From: Acidobacteriota bacterium
GTDB lineage: Bacteria; Acidobacteriota; Thermoanaerobaculia; UBA5066
Assembly: GCA_016789625.1 (NCBI GenBank)
Contig: JAEUQS010000411.1
Location: 1-16,476 of the forward strand
Direction of reading: 5' to 3'
Length of the DNA stretch: 16,476 nt
Shown here: piece after piece, positions 1-7,487 of the stretch
Numbering within the stretch: position 1 is the first letter of the stretch
Layout: the number at the start of each line of letters is the position of its first letter
Made by a program: the position numbers and the translations under genes
The notes under the pieces: model-generated
The model's database searches: none
Seen by the model: only the letters and a program-made list of their open reading frames with translations
What the model was told of the DNA's origin: nothing

Positions 1-12
1 GAGGGCGAGCTC

Positions 13-726
13 GTGCCGATGCTGGGCACGGCGATGCTCGTCTGCACGTTCGTGCTGGTGGGCCTTTCCGTTCCGTTCGCGTTCCAAGCGGTGCGCGCGC
101 AGGGCCCGAACGACCCTCTCAGCCCCGCGAGTGTGGAGCGCGTGGCCCGGTTCCTCCCGGAGGCGGGCTTTCCCGCGGACCTGAAGGCCGAGCGTTTCGC
201 GTCGGTCGAAGGCCTCAAGCGCGGGCGGGGCGTGCTCCTCGGGAAGTGCGTCCAGTGCCACGATCTGCGCACCGTGCTCGTGAAGCCCAAGACGCCCGCG
301 GCCTGGGCGCAGACGGTCGAGCGCATGGCCGAGAGGTCGTTCTTCACGCCGATCTCGATCGACGAGGAGTGGGCGGTGACGGCCTACCTCATCGCGATCT
401 CGCCCGACCTGCAGGAGGCCGCCAAGAAGAGGCGCGGCCAGCAGGAGACGGCCACGAGCGTGAAGGCCGCGTTCGAGGCGACACCGGTGCCCGGCGCGGC
501 GCCGTTCGTCTACGACCCGCCTCGCGCCAAGCTGCTGTACGAGAAGACCTGCGCGCAGTGCCACGCGGTAACCGACGTGGTGGGCAACCCGCCCGAGACG
601 GCCGAGGACGCCAAGGGGCTCGTGGAACGCATGGTCGACAACGGACTCGAGGCCAGGCCCGAGGACCTCGCGCAGATCGTGGCGCACCTCGAGGAGACGT
701 TCGTGAAGAAGGGTGCACCCAAGTGA
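13..726 (+). CDS. Di-heme c-type cytochrome (possibly 5'-partial)
   Basis: This is a periplasmic or membrane-anchored electron carrier. Two covalent heme sites are visible: CVQCH at residues 79-83 and CAQCH at 180-184. Each is followed by a V-E-R-M segment (M105 and M207), and these Met residues are candidate distal ligands. The two halves therefore look like an internal duplication of a mono-heme domain. Residues 3-25 form one hydrophobic segment that could be a signal anchor. GTG at 13 is used because a GAGGG lies seven bases upstream, but the frame is open to base 1 and the segment lacks the usual positive N-terminus. It may instead be the last helix of a longer membrane protein cut by the window. 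The gene overlaps the next one by 4 bp. The cytochrome assignment is firm; the redox partner is unknown. Confidence 0.85.
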   Translation: MPMLGTAMLVCTFVLVGLSVPFAFQAVRAQGPNDPLSPASVERVARFLPEAGFPADLKAERFASVEGLKRGRGVLLGKCVQCHDLRTVLVKPKTPAAWAQTVERMAERSFFTPISIDEEWAVTAYLIAISPDLQEAAKKRRGQQETATSVKAAFEATPVPGAAPFVYDPPRAKLLYEKTCAQCHAVTDVVGNPPETAEDAKGLVERMVDNGLEARPEDLAQIVAHLEETFVKKGAPK

Positions 727-1352
727 CGGAAACGGCGCAGCTTCGCAAGGCCTGGCAGATGGCCGACGTCGTGGACGTGCGGGACTCGGCGTTCGCGGTG
801 AGGACGTACCTCGAGCAGACCGAGGTGCGCCGGTACCTCGAGCGCGCGGCGCGCGAGATTCCTCTCGCCTCGGCCGCTGACATCGGGGCCGGGTATGGAC
901 GTCTGTCGCAGGTGCTGGCGGAGAGGGCGGCGGTGACGGGGTTCGAGCGCGAGCCGCACTTCGTCGCGGAGGCGACGCCCCTGCTGCCGCACATCCGCTT
1001 CGTGAACGTCCCCGCGCTCACGTCGCTGCCGGTCGCCGATGCCGCGTTCGACTTCGTGCTCACGTTCACGGTGCTCCAGCACCTCACGAACGCGGTCGTG
1101 CGAGAGGTGGTGGAAGAGATCCAGCGCATCGCCCGCAGCCCGGCGTTCGTGCTCCTCTGCGAGGAGACGGACACGGAGCATCTCTGGGGGGATCTCGAGG
1201 ACCCCTCGGGCATGTGCACCATCGGCCGGAGCGTCGCGGAGTACGAGCGGCTCCTGGCTCCCTTCCGCCTCGTCGAGACCTCGCCGCGGCGCATCGAGCC
1301 CACCTACCCGCGACCCGACGTCGGCACCTACATGCTGTTCCGCGCCGGCTAG
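723..1352 (+). CDS. Class I SAM-dependent methyltransferase
   Basis: The product is a small soluble methyltransferase of 209 aa. The SAM-binding glycine motif DIGAGYGRLSQVLA lies at about 53-66. An acidic residue follows the next strand (GFERE, about 73-77), and a post-motif FDFVLTFTVLQHL lies at 109-121, a pattern typical of methyltransferase family 11/25 proteins. There is no signal peptide or membrane segment. The GTG start overlaps the cytochrome stop (GTGA), which suggests translational coupling; an in-frame ATG at 759 would give 197 aa. The substrate cannot be told from the sequence. Coupling to a cytochrome gene does not by itself imply a role in heme or quinone chemistry. A hairpin begins eight bases after the stop codon. 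Confidence 0.85.
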   Translation: MTETAQLRKAWQMADVVDVRDSAFAVRTYLEQTEVRRYLERAAREIPLASAADIGAGYGRLSQVLAERAAVTGFEREPHFVAEATPLLPHIRFVNVPALTSLPVADAAFDFVLTFTVLQHLTNAVVREVVEEIQRIARSPAFVLLCEETDTEHLWGDLEDPSGMCTIGRSVAEYERLLAPFRLVETSPRRIEPTYPRPDVGTYMLFRAG

Positions 1353-1360
1353 AACGAAAC

Positions 1361-1385
1361 AGGGGAGCCCAGCATGGACTCCCCT
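1361..1385 (+). terminator. Hairpin after methyltransferase gene
   Basis: The perfect arms AGGGGAG (1361-1367) and CTCCCCT (1379-1385) enclose 11 nt in which CCA/TGG can pair further. The hairpin starts eight bases after the methyltransferase stop. No T-run follows, so it is either a weak terminator or a 3'-end protecting stem-loop. Confidence 0.45.
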
Positions 1386-1393
1386 GGAAAGAA

Positions 1394-1428
1394 CCCGGAA
1401 AAATCAGCGCGCCGGAGGCGTTTCCGGG
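1394..1428. other. Hairpin with 8-bp outer stem
   Basis: CCCGGAAA (1394-1401) pairs perfectly with TTTCCGGG (1421-1428). Inside it, CGCC (1410-1413) and GGCG (1417-1420) form a short stem around GGA. The hairpin lies between two convergent genes, and its left part carries the first copy of the direct repeat described at 1400-1463. It is probably part of a bidirectional termination region. Confidence 0.45.
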
Positions 1429-1463
1429 CCCGGAGGGCTGAACAAAATCAGCCCGCCGGAGGC
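1400..1463. repeat. Two copies of a 20-bp direct repeat
   Basis: Bases 1400-1419 and 1444-1463 are identical at 19 of 20 positions (G1409 against C1453), with starts 44 bp apart. The shared core is AAAATCAG followed by CGCCGGAGGC. Read on the minus strand, each copy is a GC-rich segment ending in a T-run, which looks like a duplicated terminator unit. Confidence 0.6.
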
Positions 1464-1466
1464 TGA
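1444..1466 (-). terminator. Intrinsic terminator of the metalloprotease gene
   Basis: On the minus strand TCAGCC (1466-1461) pairs with GGCTGA (1453-1448) around a 7-nt loop, followed directly by TTTTGTT. It begins four bases after the protease stop codon, the expected place and shape for a Rho-independent terminator. The TCAGCCC arm can alternatively pair with GGGCTGA at 1435-1441, so two mutually exclusive stems are possible. Confidence 0.65.
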
Positions 1467-1470
1467 AACA

Positions 1471-3429
1471 CTAGGGACAGGTCGCGAAGGCGCCGGTGTC
1501 CTGGATCGGCTGGAAGGCCGTGTTGACGTTGTTCTTGTACGTCTTGATCGTTCCGTTCCTCGTGTCCCGGTACGTGAGGTTGACCTCCACGTTCGTGAGG
1601 CCTCCCGCGAACACCCAGTAGGAGTTGAACCCGGGGAAGCAGCCGTTCAGGACCTTGGTGACGACCTCGACGTTGGCAGCCTGGAAGAACCAGAAGTAGC
1701 CGGTATCGTTCGTGAGGCGAACGGCCTGGCCGTTGCCCGTCTGGCCTTCGTTGGTGCGGTACGTGGCCTTCACCTCGAAGCGTCCGCCGTTGAGGCACAT
1801 GGTCGTGCCGTTCTCGACGCACGGGTTGGTGTTGCCGCCCCCGCCACCGCCGCCCCCACCCACGCCGGTGCCGGCGACGGTGAGCGAGTAGTTCGTTCCG
1901 GCGGCGTAGGCGCTCACGCCGATGAGGTAGCGGCCCGCGGCCAGCGTGGGGAGGTTCACCGACTCGCTCGTGGTGTTCTCGGCGGCGGAGCTGCCCACGA
2001 GGGAGAGGCTGCTGCCGTTCAGGAGGAACACGTAGAGGTCCAGGTCGTTCGAGGAGCCGGTCCACGAAAGCGCGAGCTGCAGAGAGCCGGCAGAAGAGAG
2101 CGTGACGGAGAAGAGGTCCTCGATGCGGTCCACGACGGCGCCGCTCGAGCCGGTGAGGTTGATGCCCGTCGCGTCGCCGACCACCGCGCGGCCGGTGACG
2201 GTCGCGGGAAGGGTGGTGAGCGCGTTCGCCTGGTCGGGCGTTTCGTTGGGCTCGGTCTCGGCGACCGTCGTGCCGCCACCACCACCGCCGCCGCCGCCCG
2301 AGCCCGTCGTCCAGCCGATCGTCTCCATCGCCAGGAGGTCGGTCGCCTCGATGTTGCGCACTTCACCGTTGCGGAGCGTGGGATCCATGAGGCCGATGTA
2401 GACGTTCGTCTGGCCGTCGTCCTTCCAGTGGCTCGCCTGCTGGCCGTCGCCCATGGTGCCGTCGGGCCGGCCGGTGGAGAACGCGTACGTGGTGCCGCCC
2501 GCGAAGAAGATGTGGCTGCCGCCCGAGGAGAGGATGCGGCTCGCGGTCGTGAACGTTCCGTTCGTCACGCCCGGGCGGAACCGGAAGATGTCGAGCGGCG
2601 TGAGGGAGACGGCCTGAGAGGGGTCGGATTCCTTGCTGCCCACGGAGGAGCTGAAGCCCAGCACGTGGCCGATCTCGTGGAGCGCGACGCTCTCGAAGTC
2701 GATGCGGGTCGGGTCCACGCCGTTCGCGGAGTTCGTGTCGAACGTGAAGGCGCTGTTGAAGCCGATGTTCGGCGGCTTGCCGAAGTTCGCCTCCTCGGCG
2801 GTCGGGTTCGCCACGGCGTCGATGAGGCCGAGCGCGCGTAGCGGGGCCGACGCGGAGATGACCTTGACGGTGCCGCCGATGTCGGTGGGCACCGAGGAGG
2901 CCGGGAGCAGGTTGTAGAGGCTGGTTTCCGCGCTGTTCGCCGCGCTCGAGCGAAGGGCGGTGCGGAGGTCGCCGTAGAAGTCGCCGATGAGCGCCTGGCC
3001 GCTGGCCGAGCCGATCACGTTCTCGCTCGGCCAGGGGGTGCCGAAGCGGGTGGGGCCGAAGTCCACGTCGATGATGATCGTGACGTTCGAGGAGAGCGCC
3101 GCCTGCCACCGCTGCGCGGCCCGGATGAACGCGGCCTTGGCCTCGGGGAAGCCGTCGAGCTGGGCGGTCGCCCGGAGCGTGATGGTGGCGGCCTGCGGCG
3201 CGAGCGCGCTGCGATGGTGGTTGATGGGGGTGATGACCCGGAGCTGCGAGGCGTCGGGCGCGCGGAGCAGAGAGGCGTCGGCGGGAGCCGCGTCACGGCA
3301 TTTGATGCCGTTCTCGCCGGCTTCGATCACCCAGCCGTCGTGCCCGTGCGCGGGCGAGAGGGGAGGTCCGGCCAGGAGCGGGCCGGAGGCGAGGAGGAAC
3401 ATCGTTCCGGTGAGAAGTGCCTTTTTCAT
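1471..3429 (-). CDS. Secreted zinc metalloprotease with PPC and C-terminal Cys-bounded domain
   Basis: The product is an exported protease of 652 aa. An N-terminal signal peptide with a KK charge and hydrophobic core (residues 1-20) ends near an LLAG site. The catalytic domain carries HEIGHVLGF at 251-259. The position expected for a third metzincin ligand holds Ser; H334 (in ASHW) followed by a GLMDP Met-turn-like motif at 346-350 could supply it. A Gly run links to a pre-peptidase C-terminal (PPC) domain at about 390-520, opening AETEPNET. A second Gly run precedes a beta-rich C-terminal domain (537-652) with four Cys (537, 545, 597, 651). The start is the ATG whose minus-strand upstream sequence has GGGAGA; a longer reading to 3504 lacks a better start. 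PPC domains are normally removed after secretion. A terminator follows the gene. The substrate is unknown. Confidence 0.85.
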   Translation of the reverse strand: MKKALLTGTMFLLASGPLLAGPPLSPAHGHDGWVIEAGENGIKCRDAAPADASLLRAPDASQLRVITPINHHRSALAPQAATITLRATAQLDGFPEAKAAFIRAAQRWQAALSSNVTIIIDVDFGPTRFGTPWPSENVIGSASGQALIGDFYGDLRTALRSSAANSAETSLYNLLPASSVPTDIGGTVKVISASAPLRALGLIDAVANPTAEEANFGKPPNIGFNSAFTFDTNSANGVDPTRIDFESVALHEIGHVLGFSSSVGSKESDPSQAVSLTPLDIFRFRPGVTNGTFTTASRILSSGGSHIFFAGGTTYAFSTGRPDGTMGDGQQASHWKDDGQTNVYIGLMDPTLRNGEVRNIEATDLLAMETIGWTTGSGGGGGGGGGTTVAETEPNETPDQANALTTLPATVTGRAVVGDATGINLTGSSGAVVDRIEDLFSVTLSSAGSLQLALSWTGSSNDLDLYVFLLNGSSLSLVGSSAAENTTSESVNLPTLAAGRYLIGVSAYAAGTNYSLTVAGTGVGGGGGGGGGNTNPCVENGTTMCLNGGRFEVKATYRTNEGQTGNGQAVRLTNDTGYFWFFQAANVEVVTKVLNGCFPGFNSYWVFAGGLTNVEVNLTYRDTRNGTIKTYKNNVNTAFQPIQDTGAFATCP

Positions 3430-3613
3430 GATGCGTCTCCCTATGGTTGCCGATACGTGGCCGCTTTTCGAAGTGCCGCGATGATGGATGATCCAACGGT
3501 ACACCTATCCTCGTGCGGCACCTATCCCGCGACTCGTGACGGTCCGCACGTTCGGTTCTCCGCGAAACTCGTGAAGGCGTTCTACGTACATTCCGCGGAC
3601 AGAGGAGGCAGAA
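3430..3613. promoter_or_regulatory. Divergent promoter region with 9-bp direct repeat
   Basis: These 184 bp separate the divergent metalloprotease and epimerase genes and must hold both promoters. CACCTATCC occurs at 3502-3510 and again at 3519-3527, a 17-bp period. The first copy contains TATCCT, a possible -10 for the rightward gene. A second candidate is TACATT at 3587-3592, which would start transcription just before the AGAGGAGG ribosome site (3601-3608). No convincing -35 element was recognised. Confidence 0.35.
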
Positions 3614-4756
3614 ATGTCGACGAAAAGGACGAGACGCGAGATTCTGAGGACGACGGCCCTGGGAAGCGTGACGGCGCTCGTCGCGAGCCGCATGGCGTTT
3701 GCGGCGGACGAAAAGGCGAAGCCGGGAAAGCAGAAAAATCTGCTGATCCTCGGAGGCACGGGGTTCCTCGGACCGCACCTCGTGGAGGCGGCGAAGGCGT
3801 CCGGCTGGACGATCACGCTCTTCAACCGCGGCAAGACGCGGCCGACGCTCTTCCCCGAGCTCACGAAGCTCCAGGGCGACCGGGACACGGGCGACTACAA
3901 GTCGCTCGAAGGGAAGAAGTTCGACGCCGTGATCGATCCCTCGGGCTACTGGCCCCGCCACGTGCGGCAGGCCGCGGCCGCCGTTGGAAACGACATCGGG
4001 CTCTACGTCTTCATCTCCTCGATATCGGTTTATCCCGACAACTCCAAGCCGAACATGGACGAGACCGCGGCCGTGGGCACGATCTCCGAAGCCGACGCCG
4101 AGAAGATGGCGACGAAGAAGGACATCACCGAGAGCAACTACGGGCCCCTGAAGGCCGCCTGCGAGGCGGCCAACACGAAGGCGTACGGGAAGAGGGCCCT
4201 CAACATCCGCCCCGGCTACATCGTGGGACCGGGCGACGGCTCGGACCGGTTCACGTACTGGCCCGTCCGCGCGGCGAAGGGCGGGGAGATGCTGGCGCCC
4301 GGCACGCCGAAGGATCCGATCCAGATCATCGACGTGCGGGATCTCGCCGAGTGGACGATCCGCATGGTCGACGCGAAGGCCGCCGGGGAGTACAACGCCA
4401 CGGGTCCGAAGACCGAGCTGACCATGGGGGCCGTGCTCGACTCGTGCAAGAAGATGTCGAAGAGCGACGTGACGTTCACGTGGGTCAGCGCGGCGGTGCT
4501 CAAGGAGCAGAAGCTGGATCCGCCCATCTGGGCCGCGCCCGACGGTGAGTCCGCGGGCTTCCACCGCGTCTCCATCAAGCGGGCTCTGGCCAAGGGGCTC
4601 ACGTTCCGTCCGCTGGACACGACCGTGGCCGACACGCTGACGTACTGGAACGGCCTCCCCGAGGAGCGCAAGGCCAAGCCGCGCGCCTTCGTGGATCCGG
4701 CCAAGGAGGCCGAGGTGCTCGCCCTCGTGAAGACCGCCAAGAAGCCCGCTGCGTGA
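3614..4756 (+). CDS. Tat-exported NAD-dependent epimerase/dehydratase
   Basis: The 380-aa product is an extended short-chain dehydrogenase. Its N-terminus carries a twin-arginine signal (TRREIL at 6-11, then a hydrophobic stretch ending MAFA, residue 30), so it is probably exported folded. The Rossmann glycine motif GGTGFLG is at 47-53, with VFISSISVY at 132-140. The catalytic YxxxK is Y176-GPL-K180, followed by IRPGYIVGPGD at 198-208 and an IIDVRDLAEW segment near 238-247. All key residues of an active NAD(P)-dependent epimerase are present. The ATG start is set by AGAGGAGG five bases upstream. The sugar or other substrate is unknown. The stop codon overlaps the next gene's GTG, so the carrier protein is probably co-translated. 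Export with bound cofactor is inferred from the Tat signal. Confidence 0.88.
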   Translation: MSTKRTRREILRTTALGSVTALVASRMAFAADEKAKPGKQKNLLILGGTGFLGPHLVEAAKASGWTITLFNRGKTRPTLFPELTKLQGDRDTGDYKSLEGKKFDAVIDPSGYWPRHVRQAAAAVGNDIGLYVFISSISVYPDNSKPNMDETAAVGTISEADAEKMATKKDITESNYGPLKAACEAANTKAYGKRALNIRPGYIVGPGDGSDRFTYWPVRAAKGGEMLAPGTPKDPIQIIDVRDLAEWTIRMVDAKAAGEYNATGPKTELTMGAVLDSCKKMSKSDVTFTWVSAAVLKEQKLDPPIWAAPDGESAGFHRVSIKRALAKGLTFRPLDTTVADTLTYWNGLPEERKAKPRAFVDPAKEAEVLALVKTAKKPAA

Positions 4757-6063
4757 TCGAGAAGCTCGCCGGGCGCTTCGCGAAAATCGAGCCCGGTGAG
4801 GGCCCCGGCCTGTTCTGGGCCGGGGCCTACTTCTTTTCGATCCTGGCGAGCTACTACTGCGTTCGCCCGCTCCGCGACGAGCTGGGCATCCAGAGCGGGC
4901 TCGACACGATCCAGCTCCTGTATCTCGGCACGCTCACGGGCACGATCCTCGTGAACCTCGCCTACGGATGGCTCGTCACGAAGTACGCGCGGCGGGTCTT
5001 CGTGCCCGTGGTCTACCGCGGTCTCACGGCGATCCTCGTGATCTTCTACCTCCTGCTGAAGGTGATCCCCGGAGTCGACCACGTCATCGTCGGGCGCGCG
5101 TTCTTCGTGTTCACGAGCGTGTTGAACGTCTTCTCGATCTCGGTTTTCTGGGGGTTCATGGCCGACCTCTTCCGCGAGGAGCAGGGGCGGCGGCTCTTCG
5201 GGTTGATCGGCGCGGGCGGAACGCTGGGCGGCGTGGTGGGCTCGTTCCTCGCTGGCCGGATCGCCAAGACGCTCGGTCCCATCGCGCTCGTCGTGGTTTC
5301 GGCCCTGCTCCTCGAGCTCGCGGTCTTCGCGATCTCCAGGCTGGTGCGGATCTTCCGCGTGGACGTGGGAGCGGAGGAACGGAAAGCGCTCGAGCCCGAG
5401 GGCTCGGGAAAGCCGGTGGGGCACGACCCGTGGGAGGGCGCGCGGCGCGTCGTCACCTCGCCCTATCTCCTCGGAATCTGCCTGTTCCTGGCGCTCTACT
5501 CGATCAGCTCCACGTTCATGTACTTCGAGCAGGCGCGCATCGTGAAGGCCACGTTCACGTCCTCCGCCGAGCGGACGGCCTTCTTCGCGAAGATGGACCT
5601 TTGGGTGAACTCGCTCACGCTCCTCGCGCAGCTCTTCCTCACGGGCCGGATCATCCTGTCGCTCGGGGTCTCGGCCGCGCTCTCTCTCCTGCCCGCGCTC
5701 ACGATGAGCACGTTCGCGGCGCTCGCCGCGGCTCCCTCGGCGACCGTCCTCCTGGTGATGCAGGTTCTCCGCCGCGTTTCGGAGTTCGGCGTGGTGCGCC
5801 CCGCCCGCGAGGTGCTCTTCACCGTCGTCTCGCGGGAGGAAAAGTACGCGGCGAAGGCCGTGATCGACACGTTCGTGTACCGCGCGTCCGACGTCGTGGG
5901 CTCGGTGATCGACAAGGTGATCTCCTCGAGCGGGCTCGGATTCCCCACGCTGGCGATGCTCTTCGCGCCCATCTCGGCGCTGTGGCTTCTCGACGCCTGG
6001 TGGCTCGGGCGGCAGCAGAAGAAGCGGGCGGCCGCTCTCGGCAGCGCTCCGGCCCCCGCCTAG
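4753..6063 (+). CDS. NTT (nucleotide carrier)-like / MFS-fold membrane transporter
   Basis: The product is a polytopic inner-membrane protein of 436 aa with about 12 hydrophobic segments. Residues 33-49 (SYYCVRPLRDELGIQSG) and the P-A-R-E-V-L-F segment at 349-355, followed by KYAAKAVIDT (364-373) and YRASD (376-380), resemble bacterial relatives of the ATP/ADP translocase (NTT) family. GLIGAGGTLGGVVGSFLAG at 150-168 is an MFS-like glycine-rich helix. Charged central residues 203-230 form the cytoplasmic loop between halves. The GTG start overlaps the epimerase stop by 4 bp. In free-living bacteria such proteins are not proven nucleotide exchangers, so the substrate is open. A generic MFS transporter is the alternative call. 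Confidence 0.7.
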   Translation: MIEKLAGRFAKIEPGEGPGLFWAGAYFFSILASYYCVRPLRDELGIQSGLDTIQLLYLGTLTGTILVNLAYGWLVTKYARRVFVPVVYRGLTAILVIFYLLLKVIPGVDHVIVGRAFFVFTSVLNVFSISVFWGFMADLFREEQGRRLFGLIGAGGTLGGVVGSFLAGRIAKTLGPIALVVVSALLLELAVFAISRLVRIFRVDVGAEERKALEPEGSGKPVGHDPWEGARRVVTSPYLLGICLFLALYSISSTFMYFEQARIVKATFTSSAERTAFFAKMDLWVNSLTLLAQLFLTGRIILSLGVSAALSLLPALTMSTFAALAAAPSATVLLVMQVLRRVSEFGVVRPAREVLFTVVSREEKYAAKAVIDTFVYRASDVVGSVIDKVISSSGLGFPTLAMLFAPISALWLLDAWWLGRQQKKRAAALGSAPAPA

Positions 6064-6071
6064 GCGTCTGC

Positions 6072-6077
6072 TACCCT
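6072..6077 (+). promoter_or_regulatory. TACCCT, possible -10 for leaderless subtilase mRNA
   Basis: TACCCT ends six bases before the subtilase ATG, and no Shine-Dalgarno sequence is present in the 20-bp gap. This spacing would place the transcription start at or beside the ATG. No clear -35 is visible, because that region lies inside the upstream gene. Confidence 0.3.
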
Positions 6078-6083
6078 CGCGCC

Positions 6084-7487
6084 ATGTCGGCCGCTGCGGC
6101 AGGCGCCCCGAACGGGAGCCTCTTCGCCTCTCCGAGAACCTGCGGCCTCTGCCAGACCGACCTCGGCTCGAGCGGCCTCGTTCCCGCGGGCGTCCTGCCT
6201 CCCGAGGTGCTCCTCGTGGTGCTCCGGAACAACCCCTGGTGGGAGAAGGAATCGGGGCTCTGCACGAGCTGCGCTCTCCAGTTCCAGAAGGCCCCCGAGG
6301 AGCTGCGCGAGAAGGTCCCGGGCTACGAAACCGGCGCCTGCCCGATCCTGCCGACGGCCCTGAGGCTCAACGCGCTCTCGTCCTACGCCGGCCGCGGCGT
6401 GACGGTCGCGTTCCTCGACTCGGGCTTCTTCTCGCATCCCGACCTCATCGAGCCCCGCGACCGGATCCTCGCGTACGTCGACGTGACCGACGCGCAGGCG
6501 CGTCGCCGCGACCTCGACACGCCCGACGACTCGAGCTGGCACGGCATGATGACGTCGGTCGTGGCGTGCGGAAACGGACGCCTTTCCGACGGACTCTACT
6601 CGGGACTCGCGAGCGAATCGAAGCTCGTTCTCGTGAAGGTGGGCTCGGCCCGGCGCATCAAGCACGACGACATCCGCCGGGGCCTGGAGTGGGTCCTCGC
6701 GAACCGAAAGCGATATCGCATTCGCGTCGTCAACGTGAGCTGCGGCGGCGACTACGAGGCCTCGTATCTCACCGACGAGCTGTCGCAGGCGGCCGAGCGG
6801 CTGGCCCGGGCCGGCGTTCTCGTGTGCGCGGCCGCGGGGAACCTGGGCCATCACCCGCGGCATCCGATCCTCCCGCCGGCCTCGGCGCCCTCGGTGCTCA
6901 CCGTGGGCGGCCTGGACGACAAGAACCGCCTCTCGCCGTGGACGTTCGAGATGTACCACGGGAGTTATGGCCCCACGGTGGACGGCCTGCAGAAGCCCGA
7001 GGTGCTCGCGCCCGGAATCTGGGTGGCCGCGCCGATCCTCCCGGGCACGCCCACGGCCGCCCAGGCCGAGCTCCTTTCCCGGCTCGCGGACGCGCCCGAC
7101 CAGGACCTGCGGGCGCTCATCGAGGCCTCGCCCGCCGTGGACCGTTCGCTCGACGAGGCGGCCGCTCTGCCCGTCCAGCTCCTCCGCCAGCTCGTGAGCG
7201 CGAAGCTGCGCGACAACAAGGTGATCTCCGGGGCCTACAAGCACGTGGACGGCACCAGCTTCGCCGCGCCCATCGTGTCGAGCGTGGCCGCGCAGATGCT
7301 CGAGGCCAACCCGAAGCTCCGCCCGTTCGAGGTGAAGTCGATCCTCGTGCGCACGGCGAAGCGCCTGCGCAACGTGCCCGTGGACCGGCAGGGCTGGGGC
7401 ATCGTGGACGCTCGCGCGGCCGTCGAGGCAGCCCTCGCTGCGGGCGCACCGGAAGGAAACGAGACGGAGGCGCGGGCCGCGTCTTGA
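6084..7487 (+). CDS. S8 (subtilisin-family) serine peptidase with N-terminal CxxC pairs
   Basis: The 467-aa peptidase has all catalytic features: D112 (VAFLDSG), H153 (SSWHGMMTS), oxyanion N253 (AAAGNLGHH) and S392 (DGTSFAAP). Residues 1-100 precede the catalytic fold and carry CGLC (20-23) and CTSC (60-63), a likely zinc-binding or redox element. No signal peptide or hydrophobic N-terminus is present, so it looks cytoplasmic. Between the strand near 316 and the catalytic Ser lies a helical stretch (about 324-380) longer than in compact subtilisins. The N-terminal region is not an obvious I9 propeptide. The ATG lies 20 bp after the carrier stop without a Shine-Dalgarno. The gene ends overlapping a lipoprotein gene (TTGA). 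The substrate is unknown; a role in intracellular protein turnover or processing is inference only. Confidence 0.9.
   Translation: MSAAAAGAPNGSLFASPRTCGLCQTDLGSSGLVPAGVLPPEVLLVVLRNNPWWEKESGLCTSCALQFQKAPEELREKVPGYETGACPILPTALRLNALSSYAGRGVTVAFLDSGFFSHPDLIEPRDRILAYVDVTDAQARRRDLDTPDDSSWHGMMTSVVACGNGRLSDGLYSGLASESKLVLVKVGSARRIKHDDIRRGLEWVLANRKRYRIRVVNVSCGGDYEASYLTDELSQAAERLARAGVLVCAAAGNLGHHPRHPILPPASAPSVLTVGGLDDKNRLSPWTFEMYHGSYGPTVDGLQKPEVLAPGIWVAAPILPGTPTAAQAELLSRLADAPDQDLRALIEASPAVDRSLDEAAALPVQLLRQLVSAKLRDNKVISGAYKHVDGTSFAAPIVSSVAAQMLEANPKLRPFEVKSILVRTAKRLRNVPVDRQGWGIVDARAAVEAALAAGAPEGNETEARAAS

Noticed and set aside
246..722. 5' extension of the methyltransferase frame to 246
   Set aside because: The extension is Arg/Gly/Ala-rich shadow of the cytochrome gene. 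GTG at 723, with the 4-bp overlap, gives a normal methyltransferase length.
2272..2300. CCG/CCA-rich tract as a microsatellite, with a similar one at 1838-1860
   Set aside because: Both tracts simply encode the poly-Gly linkers between domains of the metalloprotease. Length variation is possible but nothing here shows it.
1039..2841. 600-aa plus-strand open frame
   Set aside because: It runs antisense through the metalloprotease (HEIGH and PPC motifs on the minus strand) and has low-complexity Arg/Val/Glu composition.
4216..5424. 402-aa minus-strand open frame across the epimerase/carrier junction
   Set aside because: It is antisense to two well-supported genes and its His/Arg/Glu-rich composition is typical of a GC-driven shadow.
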